This document shows positions 7,591-15,642 of a stretch of 64,000 bases of DNA, one piece after another. Where the stretch lies: positions 62,001-126,000 of the forward strand of contig JAFVVP010000004.1 of assembly GCA_017502135.1 (NCBI GenBank), written 5' to 3'. This DNA is from Clostridia bacterium (GTDB taxonomy: Bacteria > Bacillota > Clostridia > Oscillospirales > CAG-272). Below the pieces are notes generated by a model, which made no database searches, was not told the DNA's origin, and saw only the letters and a program-made list of their open reading frames with translations. The translations under genes were made by a program, and so were the position numbers. Every line of letters starts with the position of its first letter. Positions within the stretch are counted from its first letter, which is position 1.

Positions 7591-9132
7591 TTACGGGTGG
7601 GCCGTGCGGTAAATTTCGTAAGTATAGGTGTGCCCGTTCTGTACAAATTCAAACGTATTTTTTCCGGGCACAAGATGGACGCGGACGGAGAAGTAGCCGC
7701 CCGTCGTACGAGCGACCGGCTTTCCGTTCATGGTGAGCGGCTTGTCCGGCGAGGACGCGCCGATGAGATACGTCTCCGCCGTGCTCACGGACGATCCGGC
7801 GATCGGCGAGGATACTTGCACGGAAAGGCCGGTGGGCGACGGTTCCGTGTAGATAATTGCGTCGGTGAACACGTCCGCAAGTTCGCCTATGATTCCGTGG
7901 GCATCGCGGCGGATCTCATCGTATCCGTAGAAAATACTGCCGCGATAGGTGAGTTCGTGCCGTCCGTAGAGAACCTGTTCTTTTATCTCCCCTTTGGGGT
8001 TCGTCCACTCTTCATAGTTGTGTGCGGCGTGCGATATGAGAAGATCCGTGCCTGTGCCGTCAAGAATTTTGTTCCACCATCGAACGAGTTCGTCAAACGG
8101 GGCGCTCTCAGAGGAGAAGCGCCAATAGATCTGCGGCGCAATATAATCGACGTAGCCGCCACGAGCCCACGCTACAGGATCGGCGTAAACGGTAGAATAC
8201 GCCTCCATTCCACGGGTCGGTGAGCCTCCGTTTTTGCCGTTATCATTCTGCCAGATTCCAAACGGTGCTATGCCGAAGCGGAGATCTTCGCTGACGCTTT
8301 TGACGGTGTCATACACGAGCCGTACGGTGTCGTTAACGTTCTGTCGCCGCCAATCGGCAAGGGACATATCCCCGCCGTAAAGCGAAAAGGATGCGGTGTC
8401 GTCAAACCCGGCGGTGATGCCGTTCTCATCTTTTTCGGGATACGGATAGAAATAATCGTCGAACAGAATGCCGTCCACGTTGTAGTTTTGAACGATCTCG
8501 CGAACCCCGTCCGCTATAAGTTTTCTGACCTCGGGCAGGCCGGGATCAAAATAGAGAATTCCGTCAGCGTACGGAATCGTCCATTCGGGATGGAGTTTCG
8601 CCGGACTGTTTTCGGGAATCTTTTCCCACTTAGTGCTCGTGGCGGCACGGAACGGATTTACCCAGGCATGGACGAAAATGTTTCGTTTGTGGCCTTCTTC
8701 GACGATATACTCGAGCGGATCAAACGTCAGTTCGCCGTCTGTCGTGAGATAAGCCGACACCGGAAAAATATCGGAATCGTACAGAGCATCCGCGACGGGA
8801 CGTGCCTGAAAATATACCGTGTTCAACCCGGCTTCAAGAACCGTGTCGAGGATGGCATCAATTTCCGCTTTGAGAGCGGCTGTGGTAAGATTCGGTTTTG
8901 AGGGGAAATCGATATTATAAACCGTGGCAATATAGACACCGCGTACCTCACTTGCGGGATCAATGATGGCACGGAGTATGGGCGCTTCGGGCGTTGTTTC
9001 CATAGGGAGTGAACCGCCCGAGAGGGACGTCTCTCCGTTTTTGCAGGCGGTACAAAGGAGCATCGACGCAAAAAAGAGGAGCATTAGAAAAGCGTGGGTG
9101 AGACGCTTTTTTGTCGTCGGGCAAATCTGCAT
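7591..9132 (-). CDS. Lipoprotein with GHL10 (family 10-like glycosyl hydrolase, DUF187/YngK-type) domain
   Basis: Probable cell-surface glycosidase of 513 residues. The start at 9132 is preceded by CGGAG and gives a lipoprotein signal peptide with the lipobox LCTAC (lipidated C30). Frames further upstream add an implausible N-terminus. The GHL10 TIM-barrel domain follows (about 60-400), with 'RGVYIATVYNIDFP', 'VDGILFDDYFYPYP' and 'GIAPFGIWQN', all typical of the family. A C-terminal all-beta region (about 410-510) resembles a carbohydrate-binding or Ig-like module ('GSSVSTAETYLIGASSPDKPLTMNG' region). Substrate is unknown; family members are thought to act on peptidoglycan-like or other glycans. 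It lies between a two-component system and the SpoIIQ-like gene, both on the same strand. Confidence 0.85.
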   Translation of the reverse strand: MQICPTTKKRLTHAFLMLLFFASMLLCTACKNGETSLSGGSLPMETTPEAPILRAIIDPASEVRGVYIATVYNIDFPSKPNLTTAALKAEIDAILDTVLEAGLNTVYFQARPVADALYDSDIFPVSAYLTTDGELTFDPLEYIVEEGHKRNIFVHAWVNPFRAATSTKWEKIPENSPAKLHPEWTIPYADGILYFDPGLPEVRKLIADGVREIVQNYNVDGILFDDYFYPYPEKDENGITAGFDDTASFSLYGGDMSLADWRRQNVNDTVRLVYDTVKSVSEDLRFGIAPFGIWQNDNGKNGGSPTRGMEAYSTVYADPVAWARGGYVDYIAPQIYWRFSSESAPFDELVRWWNKILDGTGTDLLISHAAHNYEEWTNPKGEIKEQVLYGRHELTYRGSIFYGYDEIRRDAHGIIGELADVFTDAIIYTEPSPTGLSVQVSSPIAGSSVSTAETYLIGASSPDKPLTMNGKPVARTTGGYFSVRVHLVPGKNTFEFVQNGHTYTYEIYRTAHP

Positions 9133-9282
9133 AAGTGATAACTCCGTTTTGATAGATTGGGAGCGGTAAAATCTTGCCCCCATCATCAGTATATGAGCGT
9201 GGGACAAGATATAGTATCTGTACTCTATCTTATCATATTCGCAGTCGAAATCAAGAGATTTTTTGTGAATATTCACGAAACA

Positions 9283-9323
9283 AGAAAAAAAGGAGTTGTT
9301 GCATTAATAAAAGCAACAACTCC
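9283..9323 (-). terminator. Intrinsic terminator downstream of the SpoIIQ-like gene
   Basis: A perfect 11-bp stem (9292-9302 GGAGTTGTTGC / 9313-9323) with a 10-base loop is followed on the minus strand by a run of seven T. It ends transcripts coming from the M23 gene. Confidence 0.88.
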
Positions 9324-9340
9324 GCTTTACACAAACATTT

Positions 9341-9370
9341 GGGGCTGTCGAATCTAAACGCAACAGCCCC
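9341..9370 (-). other. Second stem-loop just after the SpoIIQ-like gene
   Basis: GGGGCTGT (9341-9348) pairs with ACAGCCCC (9363-9370) immediately after the M23 stop codon and before the true terminator. It lacks a T-run, so it may protect the mRNA 3' end or act as a first, weak terminator in tandem. Confidence 0.5.
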
Positions 9371-9378
9371 TTGAGGTA

Positions 9379-10101
9379 TCAGCCTTCGTATGCGTTGTCA
9401 ACGGTACCGATCAGCATAAAATCCGACGGATTGACGCTTACGCCGTCGATGAGAAGCTCGTAATGCAGATGCGGTGCTTCGGCAAGCTCGATCAGTGCAC
9501 TCTCCCCGACGGAGCCGATCACATCTCCCGCCTGCACCGTGGCACCGGTGGTGATTTCAAAAGGCAGTTCCGGTGCGAGGTTTTTGTAGATGCTGACGGC
9601 TTTTCCTGCGTGGGCGATCCGGATGCACTTGCCCATCATGGGGTCTTCCCATACTTCTGTCACCGTTCCGTCGGCAGTAGCGCGAATCGGTGTGCCGAGT
9701 TCAGCGGCAATATCTATGCCGCCGTGCGTGCGGTAATCGTCCATCGTGAGAGAGTATACGGGTACTTCCGTGCTATACTCATAAGAGATAACACCGCTCA
9801 TAGGGGCGATAAAATCGGGGATTGCATCAAAGGTGTTGACCGCTGCCGTGTTCTCCGGTTCGGTGGATGCGGTGGTGTCGGCGGTTTCGGTGCCGGCGGT
9901 GGTATTCTCGGGGTGTACCGTGGGACGCTCGGGGTCATCTTCTGTTACGGTGCTGTCGGAGACGACGGGCGGCTGTTCGGTTTGCTTCTTTTGCCCACCG
10001 AGGGTGGTCAGAAGGATCATTACTACTGCAAACACGGCGATTACGGCTAGCGATAAAACGAGAACGCGGGTTTGCTTTTTTGCATTTGTGCTGTTGTTCA
10101 T
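9379..10101 (-). CDS. Membrane-anchored LytM/M23 metallopeptidase, SpoIIQ-like
   Basis: Single-pass membrane protein of 240 residues. It has a short cytoplasmic N-terminus, TM at about 13-35, a Thr/Glu-rich linker (about 40-85) and a C-terminal LytM domain. Both zinc motifs of active M23 enzymes are present: HxxxD in 'THGGIDIAAELG' and HxH in 'APHLHYELLIDG'. Size, topology and domain order match clostridial SpoIIQ, the forespore partner of SpoIIIAH in the engulfment channel, which in Clostridia keeps its zinc ligands. The sigma-F-like promoter upstream supports this role. A general cell-wall endopeptidase is the alternative. ATG at 10101 is preceded by GAGAAAGG; a CCCCGG/CCGGGG hairpin (10116-10138) sits just before that site. 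Confidence 0.8.
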   Translation of the reverse strand: MNNSTNAKKQTRVLVLSLAVIAVFAVVMILLTTLGGQKKQTEQPPVVSDSTVTEDDPERPTVHPENTTAGTETADTTASTEPENTAAVNTFDAIPDFIAPMSGVISYEYSTEVPVYSLTMDDYRTHGGIDIAAELGTPIRATADGTVTEVWEDPMMGKCIRIAHAGKAVSIYKNLAPELPFEITTGATVQAGDVIGSVGESALIELAEAPHLHYELLIDGVSVNPSDFMLIGTVDNAYEG

Positions 10102-10163
10102 AAGATTGCCTTTCTCCCCGGTCGAAAGTCAGCCGGGGCCTTTCGGATTTCTTTGTGCAACGC

Positions 10164-10192
10164 TATTTTTGCCTTCTTTTTGTCAATTATAC
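10164..10192 (-). promoter_or_regulatory. Candidate forespore (sigma-F-like) promoter of the SpoIIQ-like gene
   Basis: On the minus strand GTATA (10192-10188) and GGCAAAAATA (10173-10164), separated by 14 bases, match the sigma-F elements GYATA and GGnnAnAnTR. The TTGACA inside the spacer has no sigma-A -10 at proper distance. The spacing is about a base short of the usual value, so this remains tentative. Confidence 0.45.
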
Positions 10193-10229
10193 ATTTCATC
10201 TGCAATTTCGGGAGTTTCATAGATTTTGC

Positions 10230-10258
10230 TTGACTTTTTCGGTCTGATATGGTATAAA
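10230..10258 (+). promoter_or_regulatory. Sigma-A promoter of the ThyX-like gene
   Basis: TTGACT (10230-10235), a 17-base spacer and TATAAA (10253-10258), 48 bases before the start codon. Confidence 0.8.
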
Positions 10259-10305
10259 TATGCTATGGATAAAGAGCGAAAATCCGCAACTTGAAAGGAG
10301 ACACC

Positions 10306-10926
10306 ATGATTAAACTCGAAAGAACTTCTGTAATGAATCTGGAAAATGCCCTTCGAGGTATGCGCAATCCTCTGAACAGCTGGAACAAATGCGACAGCGC
10401 GTACAACGAAAACGGTGAATTTATCGTAGGCGAGAACGACCTTGATCTCGGCGGCAGACTTGCCCGCTCCGGATCGGATCACCGCAAATTTCTCCGCCAG
10501 ATCTTCGTATGTGTGGATATTACCGCCCCCCTCTACTGGTGGAAGGAGTTTGACACGTATAAAGTAGGAACGACCGCCAATTCGACGAGCACGATGCACA
10601 AAATCCACGCAAAACCGTTCACCCGTGAGGACTTCAGCTCGGATCGCATGACGGATGACGCACTTGCCTGCCTCGATCAGACGATCGCTTTCCTCGAAAA
10701 GCGTCGTCTTGCCTACGTGGAGACGAAGGAGCGCGCGCTTTGGGACGATATGATCCAGCTATTGCCTTCGTCCTATAATCAGATGCGTACCTGCACGATG
10801 AACTATGAGAACCTCGTCAATATGTACTACGCCCGCCGCAGCCATAAACTGCCCGAATGGCATACGTACTGTGATTGGATTCTTTCTCTTCCTTATGCGG
10901 ATACGTTTATTACGGTCAAAGAATGA
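10306..10926 (+). CDS. Conserved protein with ThyX-like (flavin-dependent thymidylate synthase-like) pattern, catalytic motif degenerate
   Basis: Cytosolic protein of 206 residues, start after GAAAGGAG. It resembles the ThyX fold by pattern: 'APLYWWKEFDTYKVGTTANSTSTMHK' (given in parts: APLYWWKEFDTYKVG, TANSTSTM) occupies the place of the ThyX signature RHRxxSxNExSxR. The later 'LPSSYNQMRTCTMNYENLVNMYYARR' region (LPSSYNQMRT, NYENLVNMYYARR) resembles the ThyX stretch with its conserved LR. The two arginines and the histidine of the signature are absent, so thymidylate synthesis is doubtful. I have seen similar uncharacterised proteins in Firmicutes and phages. It has its own promoter and terminator and so forms a single-gene unit. 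The fold call is inference; the gene itself is secure. Confidence 0.7.
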   Translation: MIKLERTSVMNLENALRGMRNPLNSWNKCDSAYNENGEFIVGENDLDLGGRLARSGSDHRKFLRQIFVCVDITAPLYWWKEFDTYKVGTTANSTSTMHKIHAKPFTREDFSSDRMTDDALACLDQTIAFLEKRRLAYVETKERALWDDMIQLLPSSYNQMRTCTMNYENLVNMYYARRSHKLPEWHTYCDWILSLPYADTFITVKE

Positions 10927-10942
10927 CGCCTTGAAAAAATCG

Positions 10943-10975
10943 AAAACCGACAGATTTTTCTGTCGGTTTTTCTCG
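10943..10975 (+). terminator. Intrinsic terminator of the ThyX-like gene
   Basis: AAAACCGACAGA (10943-10954), loop TTTT, TCTGTCGGTTTT (10959-10970), followed by T-rich sequence. Confidence 0.92.
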
Positions 10976-11005
10976 TTTTCTCCCTTGCCGATTGCCGCTC
11001 TGCGG

Positions 11006-11034
11006 TTGACTTTTTCTACATAGTGATGTATAAT
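11006..11034 (+). promoter_or_regulatory. Sigma-A promoter of the miaB-ylbF-mutSL operon
   Basis: TTGACT (11006-11011), 17-base spacer, TATAAT (11029-11034). The leader to the miaB start is about 80 bases and I see no known riboswitch in it. Confidence 0.85.
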
Positions 11035-11120
11035 AATTTAGATAAGGAGTTTTTGCGTGCGCGCATGAAGCCGCGCGAAAACAGGGAAGATATACGAGGC
11101 GGAGGTTTCTCATTCCGACT

Positions 11121-12551
11121 ATGACAGATACAAGAATGCCGGCCCCCAGCGAGCTTTCGAGGGAAGAAATAGATATACAGTTCCGGCATGCCGCTGAAGT
11201 GGCTCGATTTCACGCGAAAAACGGACGAGTCGGAGACAAAGCACCGCTCTGCTTTGTCCAGACGTTCGGCTGCCAGCAGAACGAGGCGGACAGTGAGCGG
11301 ATCGCAGGGCTTGCCGTTCTCATGGGGTATAAGATCACAAACGATCCGAGTGAGGCGAAACTGATCTTAGTCAACACCTGCGCAGTCCGCGAGCACGCGG
11401 AAAAAAAGGCGCTTTCCATCATAGGGCAGTATAAGCATCTGAAGGATGCGGATTCCGATGTACTCATCGGTGTCGGCGGCTGTATGGTTACGCAGAAGCA
11501 CCGTGCCGATCAACTGAAAAACAGTTACCCGTACGTCAGCTTTGTGTTTGATACCGGCTCCATCCACACACTTCCGTCGCTCGTGGCGGGAGCACTCGCA
11601 GGGGCAAAACGCCGCTTTGTGATCGGTGAATCCGCCGGGATTGCCGAGGGGATTCCCACGGAACGTGCACTTTCATACAAGGCTTGGCTGTCCATCATGT
11701 ACGGATGCAACAATTTCTGCACCTACTGCATCGTCCCCTATACGCGCGGCAGAGAAAGAAGCCGCACGCCCGAGGCGATCCTCGACGAGGCGCGTTCTCT
11801 TATTGCCGGCGGGGCGAAGGATATCACGCTTCTTGGGCAGAACGTGAACTCCTACGGTAAGGATCTGGAGGGAGCGGATTTCCCGTCGCTTCTCCGTTCC
11901 ATCGCCCGTCTGGACGGTGATTTCCGCGTCCGCTTTATGACGAGCCATCCGAAGGACGCGTCCGACGCACTCATTGAAGTGATGGCGGAGGAAGAGAAGA
12001 TCGTCCGGCATTTTCACCTGCCGGTGCAGTCGGGATCCGATCAGATTCTGGATAGAATGAACCGTCGCTATACGGCGGAGAAATACCTTGGGATTATCGA
12101 AAGGCTGAAGGCCGCGATCCCCGACGTGAGCATCACCTCCGACATCATCGTGGGTTTCCCCGGTGAGACGGAGGAGGATTTTGAACTTACGATGGAAATG
12201 CTCCGCCGTGTCCGCTACGATATGATCTTTTCGTTCATCTACTCGCCCAGGCGCGGAACGCCTGCGGCAGAAATGCCAAATCAGGTGCCCCACGAGGTAA
12301 GCACCGCCCGTTTTGAGAGAATGCTTGCTTTGGCGAACGAGATCTCTCTTGAGCGGAATCAGCGTTTCATCGGTCGGACGGTACGCATTCTCGCGGAGGA
12401 TGTGAGCCGCACGGATGAAACGAAGATTACGGGACGGGGCGATTCTCCCCGACCGATCCACTTTACGGCTGATCCGTCCGTGATCGGACAATTCGTAAAC
12501 GTGAAAATTACCGGTGCTGATACGTTCTCCTTGAATGCGGAACTTGTTTAA
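11121..12551 (+). CDS. miaB: tRNA-2-methylthio-N6-dimethylallyladenosine synthase
   Basis: Radical SAM methylthiotransferase that adds the 2-methylthio group to i6A37 of tRNAs; 476 residues. The N-terminal UPF0004 domain ligates the auxiliary [4Fe-4S] cluster ('FVQTFGCQQNEADSER', 'LVNTCAVREHAEKKA', 'GGCMVTQ'). The radical SAM domain has CxxxCxxC in 'YGCNNFCTYCIVPYTRG'. A C-terminal TRAM domain (about 405-475) binds tRNA. A GGAGG lies 15 bases before ATG, rather far, but no better in-frame start is visible and the N-terminal extension (about 40 residues) is normal for clostridial MiaB. It heads an operon with the ylbF-like gene and mutSL. Confidence 0.95.
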   Translation: MTDTRMPAPSELSREEIDIQFRHAAEVARFHAKNGRVGDKAPLCFVQTFGCQQNEADSERIAGLAVLMGYKITNDPSEAKLILVNTCAVREHAEKKALSIIGQYKHLKDADSDVLIGVGGCMVTQKHRADQLKNSYPYVSFVFDTGSIHTLPSLVAGALAGAKRRFVIGESAGIAEGIPTERALSYKAWLSIMYGCNNFCTYCIVPYTRGRERSRTPEAILDEARSLIAGGAKDITLLGQNVNSYGKDLEGADFPSLLRSIARLDGDFRVRFMTSHPKDASDALIEVMAEEEKIVRHFHLPVQSGSDQILDRMNRRYTAEKYLGIIERLKAAIPDVSITSDIIVGFPGETEEDFELTMEMLRRVRYDMIFSFIYSPRRGTPAAEMPNQVPHEVSTARFERMLALANEISLERNQRFIGRTVRILAEDVSRTDETKITGRGDSPRPIHFTADPSVIGQFVNVKITGADTFSLNAELV

Positions 12552-12582
12552 TATTATCGATACAGAAAGAAGGATTTTAACA

Positions 12583-13017
12583 ATGACCGAACTTTTGTCA
12601 CCCGTTATGAAAGAAGCTACCGAAGCACTCGCAAAAATGATTCGCGAGGACAAGCGGTATATCGAATACAAAAAAGCCGCTGAGGCGTACAACAACGACG
12701 CGGAGATCATCCGTATGATTACGGAGTACAATGTGCATCAGACCGCGCTCACCGAGGAATACGCGAAAAAGGAGCGTGAGGATGTCCTTATCGAGTCGAT
12801 TCAGAAGCGGATTGACGCGCTCTACGAAGCCATCACCACCGCCGATTCATACGTGAATTTCGTGCGTGCCAAAGAGGAAAGCGACGCTCTCGTAAAAGCG
12901 GTTACTGACGAACTTGATTTCCGTATTACGGGCAGACGTGCCTGCACGCACGACTGCTCATCCTGCCACGCAGATTGCGCGTCCAAATCCGCGGAGCACG
13001 ATTCCGCTGATAACTAA
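12583..13017 (+). CDS. YlbF-family regulator with cysteine-rich C-terminal tail
   Basis: Small alpha-helical protein (144 residues) of the YlbF/YmcA family. In Bacillus these form the Y-complex with YaaT, bind [4Fe-4S] clusters, and influence RNase Y specificity and phosphorelay output. The helical region 'EDKRYIEYKKAAEAYNNDAE' is the family core. The tail carries C121, C125, C128 and C132, a plausible iron-sulfur site. The start chosen (12583) follows GAAGGATTTT; an earlier in-frame ATG lies inside the miaB 3' end and has no binding site. The gene sits between miaB and mutS, a common clostridial arrangement. Confidence 0.85.
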   Translation: MTELLSPVMKEATEALAKMIREDKRYIEYKKAAEAYNNDAEIIRMITEYNVHQTALTEEYAKKEREDVLIESIQKRIDALYEAITTADSYVNFVRAKEESDALVKAVTDELDFRITGRRACTHDCSSCHADCASKSAEHDSADN

Positions 13018-13029
13018 CGGAGGTGTAAC

Positions 13030-15618
13030 ATGGCGCTGTCTCAGATGATGCAGCAGTACATGGACATAAAAAACCAGTATAAGGATTTTATTCTTTTCTA
13101 CCGGCTGGGCGATTTTTACGAGATGTTTTTTGACGACGCCAAGCTCGTCTCGTCGGAACTGGAGTTGACTCTTACCGGTCGGGACTGCGGTGAGCCGGAG
13201 CGCGCGCCCATGTGCGGCGTTCCGTACCACGCGTCAGAGGAGTACATCGGCAGACTCATCGAAAAAGGATATAAGGTCGCCGTCTGTGAGCAGATGGAAG
13301 ACCCGAAAAGCGCGAAGGGTATCGTCCGCCGCGACGTCGTCCGCATCATAACGCCGGGCACCGTGACGGACAAACAGCACCTCACCGACAATCAGAACAA
13401 CTATCTTGCGATGATCTACTACGATGGCGACAGCGCAGGTATCTGTTTTGCGGATATCTCAACGGCGTACGTTGCTGCCACTTCGTTTACAGGCGGTGAG
13501 CTTCTCTCTAACCTCGAAAATGAGATTTCGACTTATGCGCCCCGCGAGATATTGATCAATACCTCGTTTGATCTTTTGCCGGGGCTACGCTCGTTTATTG
13601 AGGAGCGCATCGGCTGTCTTACGGATGACGGGCATCCCGAATATTTCGTGCGGCACGAGTGTATCGAGCGGGCAGAGGAGCAGTTTTCTCTGAAAGAAAG
13701 CGAAGAGAATCGCTACGCACTCATCGCGGCAGGGGCGGCTGTCGGCTATATCTCCGCTATGCAGATGACGGATATCTCCTTCCTTAGAGAACTGAATCTG
13801 TATAAATCCGGCCAGTTTCTCGATATGGATATATCCACGAGAAGAAATCTTGAACTGAGAGAGACGATGCTCACGAAAGAACGGCGCGGCTCGCTTCTGT
13901 GGGTCCTGGATCACACCAGCACGTCTATGGGAGCCCGACTCCTTCGCCAGTTCATTGAGCACCCTCTTACGAACGTCAATCAAATTATGCGCCGTCAAGG
14001 TGCCGTTTCCGAACTGTACGGCGATTTTATGATGCGGGAGGATCTCATATCTCTCCTTAAGGATCGGCTGGATCTCGAACGTCTCATCACCCGTATCAGT
14101 ATCGGTACGGCGGGTGCGCGGGATCTCAGGGCGATCTCACAAAGCATCAGTACACTTCCCGAAATAAAAGCGCTTCTGCTCGAGAAGGCGCAGTCGGAAG
14201 AACTTTCGGTAATTGCAGAATCCATTGACGAGTTGACGGATATCCGAGAACTCATCGACGCCGCTATCGTAGACGAGCCGCCGTTTTCCGTAAGGGAAGG
14301 CGGCATGATCCGCGACGGATACAGCCGAGACGTGGATGCTCTTCGTGCCATTATGGCGGACGGCAAAGGCTGGATCGCGCGCGTGGAAGCAGAAGAGCGT
14401 GAGAAAACCGGTATTAAGAATCTGCGCATCAGTTACAACCGTGTGTTCGGGTATTATATCGAGGTTACGAAATCGTTCCAGAATCTCGTGCCCGAGAGTT
14501 ATATCCGTAAGCAAACTTTGGCAAATGCCGAAAGATACATAACCGACGAGCTGAAGGACACGGAAGCCACGATTTTGGGCGCGGCGGACAAGGTTCAGAA
14601 TCTCGAATACGAGCTGTTCGTCCGCATCCGCGAAGAAGTAGGGAAGGCGGCGGAAAGAATCCGTGCCGCGGCGGCCGCTTTGGCGCGCATCGACGTGTAC
14701 GTATCTCTTGCCGTGACGGCGGCGGAGAACAACTACGTTTGCCCCGAGGTCGATTACAGCGACGTCATCGACATCAAAGACGGACGCCATCCGGTCGTGG
14801 AGCGCTTCGTCAGAGATTCGTATTTTGTTCCGAACGACGCGTATCTCGACTGCTCATCGAACCGGCTTATGCTTATCACCGGGCCGAATATGGCAGGTAA
14901 ATCGACGTATATGCGCCAGACGGCGCTCATCATTCTCATGGCGCAGATCGGGTCGTTTGTGCCCGCAAGGTCAGCGCGGATCGGTGTCGTTGACCGACTC
15001 TTTACCCGCGTGGGCGCCTCGGACGATCTCGCTTCCGGACAGTCGACCTTCATGCTCGAGATGCGCGAGGTTGCGTTCATTCTTGCCCACGCCACCCGCC
15101 GCAGTTTTATCATTTACGATGAGATCGGACGCGGCACGAGCACGTACGACGGTATGAGCATCGCCCGCGCCGTGGCGGAATTTACAAACGGTAAAAAGAT
15201 CGGTGCGAAAACGATGTTCGCGACGCACTACCACGAACTGACCGCTCTCGAAGGGGAGATGGACGGCATCGTCAATTATAACATCGCCGCGAAGAAACGC
15301 GGGGCGGATATTATTTTCCTTCGTAAAATCGTACGCGGTCCGACCGACGACAGCTACGGCATCGAGGTCGCGCGTCTTGCCGGTGTTCCAGACGAGGTAA
15401 CTCGCCGCGCGAAGGAGATTCTCAAAGATCTTGAATCGGAAGGGAAGCGCGAGAGACTCATTTCTCGCGATGAACCCGAGTCGGCGGCGAACATGACGCT
15501 TACGTTTGCGGACAGTGCCGCCGAGCAGATCAAGGACGAGCTTAGAAAACTGGACATTAACACGCTAACGCCGATTGAGGCGATGACTTTCCTCTATGAG
15601 TGGAAGAAACTTTTATAA
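13030..15618 (+). CDS. mutS: DNA mismatch repair protein MutS
   Basis: Mismatch-recognition ATPase, 862 residues, usual length. The N-terminal mismatch-binding domain starts 'MMQQYMDIKNQYKDFILFYR' with the conserved 'FYEMFFDDA' (Phe-x-Glu mismatch motif). The connector, core and clamp domains follow. The ABC ATPase has Walker A 'GPNMAGKSTYMRQ', Walker B 'FIIYDEIGRGTST' and the 'ATHYHEL' H-loop. A C-terminal tail holds the helix-turn-helix dimerisation segment. It begins 12 bases after the ylbF-like gene with GGAGG and is followed by mutL after 24 bases. It acts with MutL in post-replicative repair. Confidence 0.97.
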   Translation: MALSQMMQQYMDIKNQYKDFILFYRLGDFYEMFFDDAKLVSSELELTLTGRDCGEPERAPMCGVPYHASEEYIGRLIEKGYKVAVCEQMEDPKSAKGIVRRDVVRIITPGTVTDKQHLTDNQNNYLAMIYYDGDSAGICFADISTAYVAATSFTGGELLSNLENEISTYAPREILINTSFDLLPGLRSFIEERIGCLTDDGHPEYFVRHECIERAEEQFSLKESEENRYALIAAGAAVGYISAMQMTDISFLRELNLYKSGQFLDMDISTRRNLELRETMLTKERRGSLLWVLDHTSTSMGARLLRQFIEHPLTNVNQIMRRQGAVSELYGDFMMREDLISLLKDRLDLERLITRISIGTAGARDLRAISQSISTLPEIKALLLEKAQSEELSVIAESIDELTDIRELIDAAIVDEPPFSVREGGMIRDGYSRDVDALRAIMADGKGWIARVEAEEREKTGIKNLRISYNRVFGYYIEVTKSFQNLVPESYIRKQTLANAERYITDELKDTEATILGAADKVQNLEYELFVRIREEVGKAAERIRAAAAALARIDVYVSLAVTAAENNYVCPEVDYSDVIDIKDGRHPVVERFVRDSYFVPNDAYLDCSSNRLMLITGPNMAGKSTYMRQTALIILMAQIGSFVPARSARIGVVDRLFTRVGASDDLASGQSTFMLEMREVAFILAHATRRSFIIYDEIGRGTSTYDGMSIARAVAEFTNGKKIGAKTMFATHYHELTALEGEMDGIVNYNIAAKKRGADIIFLRKIVRGPTDDSYGIEVARLAGVPDEVTRRAKEILKDLESEGKRERLISRDEPESAANMTLTFADSAAEQIKDELRKLDINTLTPIEAMTFLYEWKKLL

Positions 15619-15642
15619 CCGATAAATGAAAAGGAGGGCGCA

